Below are positions 47,099-57,404 of a stretch of DNA of 64,000 nucleotides, in pieces (position 1 is the first letter of the stretch; each line of letters opens with the position of its first letter). The stretch is from Embleya scabrispora (lineage in GTDB: Bacteria > Actinomycetota > Actinomycetes > Streptomycetales > Streptomycetaceae). Location: NCBI RefSeq assembly GCF_002024165.1, contig NZ_MWQN01000001.1, positions 1,922,001 through 1,986,000 on the forward strand, in the 5' to 3' direction. The position numbers were made by a program, and so were the translations under genes. The notes beneath the pieces are model-generated. The model ran no database searches. It was not told the DNA's origin and worked only from the letters and a program-made list of their open reading frames with translations.

Positions 47099-47923
47099 TC
47101 ACCTGGTACCCGCGTGCGGGGCGTCGGCACCACACGGACAGGGACCGCGTCCCGTTATTCCGTGGGTGACCGCCGTCTGCGCTATCAGGTCCCAGCCGCC
47201 GTGCACGTGCCGCACGGTGTCGAGGTAGTTCGGACCGAGCAGGGAGTTCAGCTCCGGGCACAGGCCCGAGCTGTAGAACTCGCGACGCAACTTGGTCTTG
47301 TACCGCTCGACCGTGGCGGCCGACAGGTGCAGCAGGTCGCACAGTTCCTTGGTCGACTTGGCGCGCTTGACCGGACGGCCGTGCACCCAGTCGCAGGACA
47401 GCGCGGCCAGCACCTCCATCTCCGTCTCGGAGAGGCGGTTCTGCAGCACGAACGGCGCGACGTCCTGGGTCTCGGGCACACCGACGTCGGGCTCGGTCGG
47501 CTCCTCGCCGGGGCGTTGCGGCAGGGACACCCGCCACTCCACCAGGACCCGCCGCCGCCGGGCGAGGTCGGTGACCACCACCCGGCCCGGGCGCAGCGAA
47601 CCCAGCGGCAGCGTCGCGCCGTAGGGCACCGGTTCGGACACGCCTTCGCGGTCGATCTGGACGAGCGCCACCGGACGCGGGTGCGAACCCTGGAGCCACT
47701 CCACGCTCCAGCCGCGTTCCAGGGAGTAGACGAACTCCAGGTGCACCCGCGATACGAAGCGCCAGTCCTTCGGCGTGACCAGGCCACAGCGCGACGGGTC
47801 CCGGCCGATCGCGATCTTCTTGCCGGGCTCGCTTTGCACCTTCACCGTGCGCGGCCGGGCCAGGTCCGACTCCTGCTGGTCGGCGTCGTCCGACGTCGCC
47901 ACGGTGAGGATCAGTTCGAGCAT
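47099..47923 (-). CDS. FHA domain fused to HTH-like module, paralogue 1
   Basis: 274 aa. FHA core with IGRDPSRC at residues 39-46 and WRFVSRVHLEF at 54-64; HTH-like region about 165-216 (LSETEMEVLAALSCDWVHG, STKELCDLLHLSAATVERYKTKLRREF); conserved C-terminal SLLGPNYLDTVRHVHGGWDLIAQTAV and CPCG. Start at ATG 47923 to align with the paralogues; an ATG two codons earlier is possible. 31 bp upstream of paralogue 2. Confidence 0.8.
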   Translation of the reverse strand: MLELILTVATSDDADQQESDLARPRTVKVQSEPGKKIAIGRDPSRCGLVTPKDWRFVSRVHLEFVYSLERGWSVEWLQGSHPRPVALVQIDREGVSEPVPYGATLPLGSLRPGRVVVTDLARRRRVLVEWRVSLPQRPGEEPTEPDVGVPETQDVAPFVLQNRLSETEMEVLAALSCDWVHGRPVKRAKSTKELCDLLHLSAATVERYKTKLRREFYSSGLCPELNSLLGPNYLDTVRHVHGGWDLIAQTAVTHGITGRGPCPCGADAPHAGTR

Positions 47924-47984
47924 CGCCATCCGTCCGGTCTCGTGCCCCGCCCTGGGGCATCGCCCATCTTCGCCCGGTGAACCG

Positions 47985-49688
47985 TCACCAGGCCGTTCCG
48001 CCGTCCGACCGTAGGGCCCCGGGGGTACCCGACGCATCCTCCGATTGTTCCCTGGGGTCGGCGCCGGAGCGATGACCTTCCGGAACGGGCAGTGCGTCGC
48101 ATTCGACCACGACCGCCGTGGCGTCGTCGTCACCGCTCTCGACGGCCGTCCTGGTCAAGGTCGTTGCGGCGTGGAAGGGGTCGCCGTGCACCAGGTCGGC
48201 GACCGTTTCGTCGGGCAGGTGGCCGACGCCGTCCGTGGCGAGGACCACACGGTCCCCGGGGTGCAGTTCGATGCGTTGCAGTTCGGGCTCGGGCGCCTGG
48301 GAGCCGCCGAGGGGGGTGGAGGTGAGCAGCCAGGGGCGGCCGAACTCGGCGGCGTTGCCCTGTTCGGTGAGCCGGAACGCCCGGCCGCCGCGGACCAGCC
48401 AGCACACGCTGTCGCCGCAGCCGGCCAGGTGCAGCCGGCCGTGTTGCAGGACGGCGGCCACCACGGTGGTGCGCATGCCCTCGTACTGCGCGACCCCGTG
48501 CCGGCGCACCGCCAGGTCGGCCACCGCGATCGCCGCGCCGAGCCGGTCGCTCCACCCCGCGGACAGGTCGGCGGCGGCGAGTTCGGACACCAGGGTGCGG
48601 ACGGCGACGTCGGCCGCGTACCAACCGGCGGGGTGGCCGCCGAGGCCGTCGGCGACGATGAAGACCTCGCCCGTCGCGGCGTAGCGGTCGTCGTTGTCCC
48701 GCGCGGTCAGCTCCGGGCCCAGGCCCCGTCGTTCGCGGCGGGCGGCCCGGCGGCGGCCGGGGTGGGAGGAGGTCGACCAGGCGGACGCCTGCACGCCGAG
48801 CGGCGGGCCGCTGCGGGCCCGGATCTCCTCCTCGGTCGCCTCGGCGCGGCGCAGGCTGTCGCTGCGCGAGGTGGTGGGCACGTCGAGTTCGTCGGGCTCC
48901 TCGACGGCGTCCGCGGCGACCGGCAGCAGTTCGGTCCGCGCCTCGGGCGTCGGGGCCGCCTCCGGGGCGTGCGGCGTCTCGGGTGCGCGCGCCGCGTCGG
49001 GCGTGTAGGGCGTCTGCGGCACCCCGGCCGCCTCGGGCGTGTACGGCGGCTCCGGGACGCGCGGCGGCTCCGTGGGCATCGGCGGCACCGTGGGCGGGGG
49101 CGGCACGGCGGGCGCGGAGGCGAGCGTGGTGTCGGTGGAGCCGGCGGCGGCGATCGTGGGCGGCGGGGGCACCGCCTCGGCCCGGGACTCGGAGCGCACC
49201 GCGGGCGGGGTCACCGTGTGCGGCACCGGGTCGGGCGCGGGCTCGGCGTCCGCTGCCTCGGCCGCGAAGGTCTCGGCCGGTCGGGGCGCCCGGTCCCGCG
49301 GGGACGCCGCTCGCGCGCCGTCGGGCTCGCCGACCGCGGTCGGCGCGTGGTCGGTATCCGGCCGCTCGGCCGGCGCGGCGTCGTGGTCGAATTCCGGCCG
49401 GTCCGCCGGAGCCGCCGGGTCGGCCGGCTCGGCCGCGAAGGTGTCGTCGAACCCGCGTGGCGCCCGCGCCTCGACGGCCGGTTCGGCCACCGGCTCCGGT
49501 GCGGCCGACGGCTCGACCGGCGTCCGGGTCGGCGCGTCCTCGAAGTCGAGGTAGAGGTCACCGAAGATGTCGTCGTCGACCGCGGCCGGCCGCTCCGCGC
49601 GCAACTCGTCCTGCCGCAGCGTCCGTTCCGGGAAGCCACCGCGAGCCGGCACGGTCGTCTCCCGACCCGAGTCCCCTCTGCCCCTCAT
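47985..49688 (-). CDS. PP2C-type Ser/Thr phosphatase with long disordered N-terminus
   Basis: 567 aa. Residues about 1-305 are Pro/Ala/Glu-rich with Pro-Tyr/Pro-His-Thr-Pro-Glu-Ala repeats. The PP2C domain spans about 310-545 with ARDNDDR, VADGLGGHPAGWYAADVA, CGDSVCWL, VVLATDGVG and DDDATAVVVE, so all metal-site Asp motifs are present. It would oppose Ser/Thr kinases; no kinase is in the window. ATG at 49688 with GGAG about 11 bases upstream. Adjacent to the FHA genes, as expected for a phospho-signalling set. Confidence 0.85.
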   Translation of the reverse strand: MRGRGDSGRETTVPARGGFPERTLRQDELRAERPAAVDDDIFGDLYLDFEDAPTRTPVEPSAAPEPVAEPAVEARAPRGFDDTFAAEPADPAAPADRPEFDHDAAPAERPDTDHAPTAVGEPDGARAASPRDRAPRPAETFAAEAADAEPAPDPVPHTVTPPAVRSESRAEAVPPPPTIAAAGSTDTTLASAPAVPPPPTVPPMPTEPPRVPEPPYTPEAAGVPQTPYTPDAARAPETPHAPEAAPTPEARTELLPVAADAVEEPDELDVPTTSRSDSLRRAEATEEEIRARSGPPLGVQASAWSTSSHPGRRRAARRERRGLGPELTARDNDDRYAATGEVFIVADGLGGHPAGWYAADVAVRTLVSELAAADLSAGWSDRLGAAIAVADLAVRRHGVAQYEGMRTTVVAAVLQHGRLHLAGCGDSVCWLVRGGRAFRLTEQGNAAEFGRPWLLTSTPLGGSQAPEPELQRIELHPGDRVVLATDGVGHLPDETVADLVHGDPFHAATTLTRTAVESGDDDATAVVVECDALPVPEGHRSGADPREQSEDASGTPGALRSDGGTAW

Positions 49689-49949
49689 GTGTCTCACGCT
49701 CCACGATGTCGGACCGGAACGGCAAGTCCGGTGCGGCGATAGCACTGCCTCGTTCAAGCATGCTGCCTCGAATGCGCCGGTGGCATGTGAACCGGAGGCC
49801 AATTCCCTCGGGTTTCCCGGATCCGCCGGCTTCGACGCATCCGGATCGCGCGGGCGACGGTCCCCCACGCGCGCCCCGGCACGGCGCCCGGCCGGCGCGC
49901 ACCGACACCCGACGCGCACGCGGGTTCGACGCGGGGTTCCCACACGGGT

Positions 49950-50465
49950 TCAGGAACGCCCGGTCCGGATCGCTTCCGAGCCGTCCGCGAGCAACCCCGC
50001 GAGTGCGGCCCGGCCGCGCGAGAGGCGGGCCTTGATGGTCCCCTCCGGCGCCCCCTCGTGCGCGGCGATCTCGGCCACCGACAGGCCGCCCATGTGGTGC
50101 ATCACCACCGCGCGCCGCTGCGCCTCGGGGATCTGCCGCAACGCGGTGACCAGCGCGACCGATTCGGGGCCGGGCGCGGGCAGGTCGCGGTCCGGACCGT
50201 GTCGGATCCAGCTCTTGAGCGCGGTCCGGGTGCGCCGCCAGCGGCTGACCGCGATGCGCTGGCCCACCAGTCGGATCCAGGCGACCGGGTTCTCGTACGA
50301 ACTGATCCGGTCCCAGTCCTTCCAGGCCCGGATGTAGGCCTCCTGCGCGGCCTCCTGGGCCTCGCCGAGATCTCCGGTCAGCGCGTACAGGTGGGCGACC
50401 AGGGCGCCGTGGCTCTCCGCGTAGAACACGTCGAAATCGGGGCGATCGCCCTTGTCCCGTCCCAT
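49950..50465 (-). CDS. ECF-type sigma factor (SigE/SigM-like)
   Basis: 171 aa. Region 2 with LYALTGDLGEAQEAAQEAYIRAWKDWDRI near residues 27-55 and WIRLVGQRIAVSRWRR; region 4 with PEAQRRAVVMHHMGGLSVAEIAAHEGAPEGTIKARLSRGRAAL near 113-155. ATG at 50465 with GGGGGAA upstream. The gap to the PP2C gene is 261 bp. The likely partner is the small membrane protein encoded just upstream. Confidence 0.9.
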   Translation of the reverse strand: MGRDKGDRPDFDVFYAESHGALVAHLYALTGDLGEAQEAAQEAYIRAWKDWDRISSYENPVAWIRLVGQRIAVSRWRRTRTALKSWIRHGPDRDLPAPGPESVALVTALRQIPEAQRRAVVMHHMGGLSVAEIAAHEGAPEGTIKARLSRGRAALAGLLADGSEAIRTGRS

Positions 50466-50519
50466 TGTGTTCCCCCGCGTCCCGTCGCGGCGTGTTTCGT
50501 CCTGCCGTGACCCGGTACT

Positions 50520-50822
50520 TTATCCGGCCCCGGGCGTGCATCCGATCCCGGTTCGGGTCGCCGAATCCCCGGCCCGGGTTTCTCTCCCCCACCCACGCAC
50601 GCGAAGCGGTGATCGGTTCCGTGTACCGACCAACCGAGTCCCGGCGACGTATACCAGCGCCACCGTCAGACCGGCGCCGAACAGCGCCCGGCGCACCTGC
50701 CTGCGCCGGGCGCACAGCGCGCGGATCGGGGGGCGCCCGGCTCCCGGGGCGGCGGCGAGGAGGCGACCCACATCACGTTCGAGCGCGCCGAACACACCGG
50801 CGATCGCCTCCTCCTCGGTCAT
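50520..50822 (-). CDS. Small single-pass membrane protein beside the sigma gene
   Basis: 100 aa: N-terminal acidic helix MTEEEAIAGVFGALERDVGRLL, a basic stretch, one transmembrane helix at about residues 65-85 (ALFGAGLTVALVYVAGTRLV) and a basic tail. It is 54 bp upstream of the sigma gene. Possible anti-sigma or membrane anchor, but no anti-sigma motif is seen. ATG at 50822 with GGGGGA about 9 bases upstream. Confidence 0.62.
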   Translation of the reverse strand: MTEEEAIAGVFGALERDVGRLLAAAPGAGRPPIRALCARRRQVRRALFGAGLTVALVYVAGTRLVGTRNRSPLRVRGWGRETRAGDSATRTGIGCTPGAG

Positions 50823-50940
50823 GGTCGTGCATCCCCCGTCACTCACCCTGCCGGGCCGTGTGACACGTCCGGTACGGTGCACACGCGCGCCGGCACGCGG
50901 GGGTTGCGCCCGGGCGCGCGGTCGGGCGGGCGGATCGCCC

Positions 50941-52971
50941 TCACGGCCGGCCCATCGCCTCCCTGGCCCGGTCCTTGCCGACGGTGAAGTTGACGTTCGA
51001 GGTGGTGTCGTAGCCGGGCAGTTCGTTGTCCCGACCGTGCGTGTGCGCCCAGTCGGCGGCGATCTGCTGCATGTAGCCGCGCCCCCACGCGTGTTGGTCG
51101 GCGATCTCGCGGTCGGTCTGTGCCGAGGTGTCCACCTGGCTGTTCTGCGCGGCGTGGTCGGCGGTCAGCATGACCACCCGGGACAGCGGCTCGGCGACCA
51201 TGGTCGGCAGCGGGCTCATCTTGACCGCGCCGGCGACCACGTTGGCGGCGCCCTTGCCGGTCCAGGTGGTCTGATCGTTGTACTCCTTGTCGCTGACCAC
51301 CTGCTGGTTGCGCATCGCCTCGGTGCGCACCTCGTCCAGCATCCCGACCACCTGGGCCGAGTCGGCCAGATGCTGGTCGGCGGAGATGCCGGCGGGCGGG
51401 TTGCCGGTCGAGATGCGTTCCAGACCGACCGCGATGAAGGCGTGTTCGGCGTCGGCCATCTGTCGGAACGCCTTGGGGTCCTCGGCGAGGACCGCCATCG
51501 TGCGCATCAGGTCGTGGTCGGGGGTGCCGCCGAGGAACGCGGCCCGGGCCTCCCCCGAGTCCGGGAACAGCGGGTCCGGGCCCGAGGATCCGCCCGCGCG
51601 GTCGTTGCGCAGCTCGTTGTGGATGTCGGGCATGTACGAGGCCACCGCGTTGGTGACGCTGTCCCGGTAATCGGCGAAGTGCCCGCCCGGGCCCTCCTGT
51701 CCCACGGTGTGCATCGCGTCGGCGAAGATCCGCGCGCCCGCCTCGGTGTGCGCACCGCCGGTGCTCGCGCCGGCCGGATGCCCGGTGGCGGCGGCTTCGA
51801 AGGCCTGGCCGAACAGGTCGGCGGGCGAGCCGGGTCCGGTCTCGTTGCCCCAGTCCCGCCGCTTCATCAGGTAGTGCAGGTTGTCGCCCGACTTCGGGTC
51901 GAAGACCTGCTCGGCTGCGGCGGGGTCGCGCCCGAGCGCGTGCATCAGACCGGACAGCTGGTCGAGGTCGTGCCCGTCGGGCCCCATCGCCGCCGCCGGC
52001 ACCGGGAAACGGTCGGATGTCGGCGGGATGGGCTCGTGCGGGTGGTAGCCGTCCCGGTCGAAGGCGACCATGTCCCTGCCCACGTCGGCGAGGAATCGCG
52101 TGTCCCAGTCCCCCTGGTGCAGCCAGTTGCCGATCAACTGGTATCCGGCGAGGTGGTGCTTGGGGATGTCCCGGAGTTCGTACGACGTGCGACCGGCGGC
52201 CTTGAGCCCGTCGATCCAGTTCCGCGTGACGTGCGGCTGCCCGGCGGACCGCGTGGCGGTGGCCAGGTTGGCGCCCAGCGAGTCCTGGATCGCGCGCAGC
52301 TTGTCGATGGTGGATTCGGGGATGTTGACGCCGGTCCCGTTGCGTCCCTTGTTGATCACGTCCGTCTCGAGCTGCAACAGCCCTTCCGGGCCCAGGGAGT
52401 TCAGCAGGTTGGTGGCGAAGATCGACGACTTCTCGTTGCCGTGCAGGAGGTTGCGCAACTCCTCGATCTCCTCCGGCGTCAGCGACTCGACCCGCTTGGC
52501 CAACTCCGCGGCACGGATGGAGTCGGGCAGTTCGCCGCCGCCGACCGCGTTCGCGTTGAACGAGGTGGCGCCGGCGCCGATGTCGCCCTCGAGTGCCGAG
52601 GCGGCACGCGCGTCGGCGTCGGTCGCGTCGTCGAGCGCGCTCCGGAACCTGTGCCGGAACTCCTCCGCCAGTCCCGTCATCTTGTTCGTGTGCGCCTCGA
52701 TGTCCTGCGGATCCGGTTGATGGCCCTGCGCCTCGAGCGGTCCCCACGTGAGCGATCCGTCGTCGTGCACCGTCAACTCGTGCGCCCGGGCGTCGGCGAT
52801 CGCGTCCGTCAACCGTTTCTTCGCCCCGCCGATGTCGTCCGCCGCGTCGCGCAGGATCGCGCAGATCGCCCGGAGTTCGGTCTTGCCGCCCTCGAACACC
52901 TCGTCCAGGCCCCGGTATCGGGCCAGCGTGGCCTTGGCGGAGGGTCCGTCCCACTGACCGGTCACCGTCAA
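50941..52971 (-). CDS. Large ESX/WXG100-like actinobacterial protein
   Basis: 676 aa from a TTG at 52971, but the frame stays open for 29 more codons upstream and those codons (ALRESAQEFYDFASWLDHNQ...) look like genuine helical protein continuous with VTGQWDGPSA. The most natural start is GTG 53071, three bases after the upstream stop, which reaches this frame only by a one-base shift at 53058-53059. The N-terminal 130 residues are WXG100-like helices; the rest is a large soluble domain with Gly/Asp-rich loops, similar to a family found in streptomycetes (possibly DUF6571; uncertain). Possibly a type VII-linked exported protein or toxin-like protein. No catalytic motif recognised. Confidence 0.72.
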   Translation of the reverse strand: MTVTGQWDGPSAKATLARYRGLDEVFEGGKTELRAICAILRDAADDIGGAKKRLTDAIADARAHELTVHDDGSLTWGPLEAQGHQPDPQDIEAHTNKMTGLAEEFRHRFRSALDDATDADARAASALEGDIGAGATSFNANAVGGGELPDSIRAAELAKRVESLTPEEIEELRNLLHGNEKSSIFATNLLNSLGPEGLLQLETDVINKGRNGTGVNIPESTIDKLRAIQDSLGANLATATRSAGQPHVTRNWIDGLKAAGRTSYELRDIPKHHLAGYQLIGNWLHQGDWDTRFLADVGRDMVAFDRDGYHPHEPIPPTSDRFPVPAAAMGPDGHDLDQLSGLMHALGRDPAAAEQVFDPKSGDNLHYLMKRRDWGNETGPGSPADLFGQAFEAAATGHPAGASTGGAHTEAGARIFADAMHTVGQEGPGGHFADYRDSVTNAVASYMPDIHNELRNDRAGGSSGPDPLFPDSGEARAAFLGGTPDHDLMRTMAVLAEDPKAFRQMADAEHAFIAVGLERISTGNPPAGISADQHLADSAQVVGMLDEVRTEAMRNQQVVSDKEYNDQTTWTGKGAANVVAGAVKMSPLPTMVAEPLSRVVMLTADHAAQNSQVDTSAQTDREIADQHAWGRGYMQQIAADWAHTHGRDNELPGYDTTSNVNFTVGKDRAREAMGRP

Positions 52972-53050
52972 CGCCCTTGCGTCGACCCGGATCAGCTGCT
53001 GGTTGTGGTCCAGCCAGGACGCGAAGTCGTAGAACTCCTGGGCCGATTCG

Positions 53051-53071
53051 CGCAGCGCCTAAGTCGACCAC
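53051..53071 (-). other. Apparent +1 frameshift at the 5' end of the large ESX-like gene
   Basis: On the minus strand GTG GTC GAC TTA is followed by GGC; removing one G of the GG at 53058-53059 joins this start to the long downstream frame and gives a 709-aa protein without the in-frame TAG. A ribosome binding site AAGGTGGG precedes the GTG. Confidence 0.65.
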
Positions 53072-53073
53072 GG

Positions 53074-53454
53074 TCAACCCACCTTCCCGGCAAGGGAGAT
53101 GGTGACCGCGTGCTCGTTGCGCTCGTAGTTGTCGGCGATCGAGTACAGCCCGTCGGAGATCTCGCCCAGATCGGTGGTCAGCCGCGCGATCTGGTCCTTC
53201 CACCGCGCGGTGGTCAACGGGGCGGCCAACCGCCAACCGGCGCACGCGGTCCTGGCGCTCGGCGCGTCCGGCACCGACCGCACGGTGTTCACCTCGCCGG
53301 CCATCACGTGCAACGTCTTGGCGGAGGTGCGCAGTTGTTGCGCCTCGACCTTGGTCTTGTCGTTCGGACCGGTGGTGCCGCCGCTGCCGGGTGGGATCAC
53401 GGTCTGCGGCATACCGGGGTTCAGGACGCTCCGGATCTTCGAGGGATCGCTCAT
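53074..53454 (-). CDS. ESX/WXG100-like small protein
   Basis: 126 aa. Disordered Pro/Gly N-terminus, then a helical hairpin from about residue 30 to 120 with the loop SARTACAGWRLAAPLTTARWKDQIARL, comparable to WXG-type substrates and chaperones. Ends TGA two bases before the presumed start of the large ESX-like gene, so the two form an operon. ATG at 53454 lies inside a 9-8-9 inverted repeat and has no clear ribosome binding site. Confidence 0.72.
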   Translation of the reverse strand: MSDPSKIRSVLNPGMPQTVIPPGSGGTTGPNDKTKVEAQQLRTSAKTLHVMAGEVNTVRSVPDAPSARTACAGWRLAAPLTTARWKDQIARLTTDLGEISDGLYSIADNYERNEHAVTISLAGKVG

Positions 53455-53477
53455 GATCGCCGAGTCAAGCGATCATG
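53452..53477. repeat. Inverted repeat over the start codon of the ESX-like gene
   Basis: CATGATCGC-N8-GCGATCATG, perfect 9-bp arms. One arm contains the start codon of the 53074-53454 gene. It could be an operator or an RNA hairpin hiding the start. Confidence 0.55.
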
Positions 53478-53540
53478 GGATGGCGTTCGAAACCGACGCG
53501 TGGTAAAGCCCGCGTGAACGGCGGGGGCCCGATCCGGAAA

Positions 53541-53569
53541 GTGCCCCGGACCGATCCGGTCCGGGGCAC
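53541..53569 (-). terminator. Terminator of ilvC
   Basis: Perfect 12-bp stem GTGCCCCGGACC with a 5-base loop, followed on the minus strand by TTTCC, 34 bp after the ilvC stop. Confidence 0.75.
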
Positions 53570-53603
53570 CCATGCCGCCGTGTGGCGGGCAACTCGTCGA
53601 GGA

Positions 53604-55283
<1,680 letters not shown>

Positions 55284-55313
55284 CTATGCCTTCCTGATGC
55301 CCTGTCGGCCTGT

Positions 55314-57059
55314 TCAGTCGTCCGAGTCGCCGAAGTCGGGACGCACGTCGCGCGCCGCCATGACCTCGTCGTTGGAGGAACCGGCCGCGACCATCGGCCA
55401 CACCATCGCGTCCTGGTGGACGACGAAGTCGATGACCACGGGCGCGTCGTTGATCGACATGGCCTTGTGGATGGTCTCGTCCAGCTGGTCCGGGCTCTCG
55501 CAGCGCAGTCCGACGCAGCCCATCGCCTCGGCGAGCTTGACGAAGTCGGGCAGCCGGCGGCTCTGCAGGTCGGTGTTGGAGTAGCGCTCGTTGTAGAAGA
55601 GCGTCTGCCACTGGCGGACCATGCCCAGGCTGCCGTTGTTGATGATGGCGACCTTGATCGGGATGTCGTTGACCGCGCAGGTGACCAGTTCCTGGTTGGT
55701 CATCTGGAAGCAGCCGTCGCCGTCGATCGCCCACACCGTGGTGTCCGGCATGCCGGCCTTGGCGCCCATCGCGGCGGGCACCGAGTAGCCCATGGTCCCG
55801 GCGCCGCCGGAGTTGAGCCAGGTGTACGGCTTCTCGTAGCGGATGAACTGCGAGGCCCACATCTGGTGTTGCCCGACGCCGGAGGCGAAGATCGTGTCCG
55901 GGCCGGAGATCGCGCCGAGGCGCTCGATCACCAGTTGCGGCGACAGCGAGCCGTCGGCCGGCAGGTCGTAGCCCAGCGGGTAGGTGTCGCGCCAGCGGTT
56001 CAGCGCGGTCCACCACTCCTGGTAGTCGCCGAACCGGCCGGCCTCGTGCTCGGCCTGGACCGCGACCACCAGGTCGGCGATCACCTCGCGGGCGTCGCCG
56101 ACGATCGGCACGTCGGCGGTGCGGTTCTTGGAGATCTCGGCGGGGTCGATGTCGGCGTGCACGATGGTGGCGTGCGGCGCGAAGGTGTCGAGGCGGCCGG
56201 TGACCCGGTCGTCGAAGCGGGCGCCCAGGGCGAAGATCAGGTCCGACTTCTGCAGCGCGGTGACGGCGGCGACGGTGCCGTGCATCCCGGGCATGCCCAG
56301 GTGTTGCGGGTGGCTGTCGGGGAACGCGCCGAGCGCCATCAACGTGGTGACCACGGGCGCGCCGGTCAGCTCGGCGAGGATCTTCAGCTCGGCCGACGCG
56401 TGTGCCTTGAGCACGCCGCCGCCGACGTACAGGACTGGGCGCTTGGCCTCGCTGAGCAGCCGGGCGGCCTCGCGGATCTGCTTGGCGTGCGGCCGGGTGA
56501 CCGGGCGGTAGCCGGGCAGTTCGGGGGTGCCGTTCCAGACGAAGTCCGTGGTCGCCTGGAGGGCGTCCTTGGAGATGTCGACCAGGACCGGGCCGGGCCG
56601 GCCGGTGGAGGCGATGTGGAACGCCGCGGCGATCGTGGGCGCGATCTCGGCCGGGTCGGTGACCAGGAAGTTGTGCTTGGTGATCGGCATCGTGATGCCG
56701 CAGATGTCCGCCTCCTGGAAGGCGTCCGTACCGATCGCGGCGCTGGCCACCTGGCCGGTGATGGCGACGATCGGCACCGAGTCCATGTGCGCGTCGGCGA
56801 TCGGGGTCACCAGGTTGGTCGCGCCGGGGCCGGACGTGGCCATGCACACCCCGACCTTGCCGGTGGCCTGGGCGTATCCCTCGGCGGCGTGGCCGGCACC
56901 CTGCTCGTGCCGGACCAGGACGTGGCGCACCTTCGTCGAGTCCATCATCGGATCGTAGGCGGGAAGAATCGCGCCCCCGGGAATGCCGAAGACCGTGTCC
57001 ACCCCTGCGGCTTCCAGGGAGCGGATCAGCGCTTGGGCTCCTGTCACCTGATCGGTCAT
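55314..57059 (-). CDS. ilvB: Acetolactate synthase large subunit
   Basis: 581 aa ThDP enzyme. Catalytic Glu in [16 protein letters not shown] near residue 52, [11 protein letters not shown], the FAD region [13 protein letters not shown] and the ThDP motif [14 protein letters not shown]...NNGSLGMV. First common step of branched-chain amino acid synthesis. ATG at 57059. Transcription is preceded by a leader peptide, an attenuator and two inverted-repeat operators; ilvB, ilvN and ilvC follow in the same direction. Confidence 0.97.
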   Translation of the reverse strand: MTDQVTGAQALIRSLEAAGVDTVFGIPGGAILPAYDPMMDSTKVRHVLVRHEQGAGHAAEGYAQATGKVGVCMATSGPGATNLVTPIADAHMDSVPIVAITGQVASAAIGTDAFQEADICGITMPITKHNFLVTDPAEIAPTIAAAFHIASTGRPGPVLVDISKDALQATTDFVWNGTPELPGYRPVTRPHAKQIREAARLLSEAKRPVLYVGGGVLKAHASAELKILAELTGAPVVTTLMALGAFPDSHPQHLGMPGMHGTVAAVTALQKSDLIFALGARFDDRVTGRLDTFAPHATIVHADIDPAEISKNRTADVPIVGDAREVIADLVVAVQAEHEAGRFGDYQEWWTALNRWRDTYPLGYDLPADGSLSPQLVIERLGAISGPDTIFASGVGQHQMWASQFIRYEKPYTWLNSGGAGTMGYSVPAAMGAKAGMPDTTVWAIDGDGCFQMTNQELVTCAVNDIPIKVAIINNGSLGMVRQWQTLFYNERYSNTDLQSRRLPDFVKLAEAMGCVGLRCESPDQLDETIHKAMSINDAPVVIDFVVHQDAMVWPMVAAGSSNDEVMAARDVRPDFGDSDD

Positions 57060-57131
57060 GCTGTCGTCTCTTCTCGATCTGAAGTCGGCATATCGAGTGG
57101 GGCGCGAGGCCCGGACCCGTCGGACTGCAAC

Positions 57132-57167
57132 AAAAAACCCCCCGTGCCGTTAGGCAAGCGAGGGGGG
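57132..57167 (-). terminator. Attenuator hairpin and T-run upstream of ilvB
   Basis: CCCCCC/GGGGGG outer stem with an inner TGCC/GGCA stem (57138-57167), followed on the minus strand by six T (57132-57137). It lies 20 bases after the leader-peptide stop and about 73 bases before the ilvB start codon. Confidence 0.85.
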
Positions 57168-57187
57168 CGCGCGAACCGACTCTGTGG

Positions 57188-57229
57188 TCAGTTCACGCGC
57201 TTCTCAAGTACGAGGATTCGGGTCTGCAT
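57188..57229 (-). CDS. Leader peptide of the ilvBNC attenuator
   Basis: 13 aa, MQTRILVLEKRVN then TGA. Ile-Leu-Val-Leu at codons 5-8 and a further Val are the control codons. It resembles ilv leader peptides of other actinobacteria. GAGAGT 7 bases before the ATG, with TTGACA 18 bases further up, suggests a leaderless transcript. Confidence 0.85.
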   Translation of the reverse strand: MQTRILVLEKRVN

Positions 57230-57236
57230 GCCCGCG

Positions 57237-57266
57237 ACTCTCCCTCTGCGCCGGTATACGTGTCAA
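57237..57266 (-). promoter_or_regulatory. ilvB leader promoter
   Basis: -35 TTGACA (57261-57266), 18-base spacer, -10 GAGAGT (57237-57242) on the minus strand. The -10 ends 7 bases before the leader ATG. Confidence 0.55.
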
Positions 57267-57298
57267 GCCGGGCCCTGACACGTCTCACGATACGAGAC
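57258..57298. promoter_or_regulatory. Two overlapping inverted repeats upstream of ilvB
   Basis: ACGTGTCA-N10-TGACACGT (57258-57283) overlaps the -35 element. GTCTCACGATACGAGAC (57282-57298) directly abuts it and has the same GTCTC-N7-GAGAC form as the repeat in the ndgR promoter. Candidate sites for NdgR and a second regulator. Confidence 0.6.
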
Positions 57299-57404
57299 CC
57301 GATGTCCAGATTCGATCAAGTTCGCAGGCAGGCGGGGGGCATGGCCACAGGGCCGCGAGCAGTGGGGCGGGGCGCGGAGGTGGTGGCGGGTGGGTGGTGC
57401 GGGG

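Noticed and set aside
45673-47169. 498-codon plus-strand frame with an AAGGA site antisense to the FHA genes
   Set aside because: Composition is low-complexity Arg/Ala/Pro and it runs through two good minus-strand genes with clear domains.
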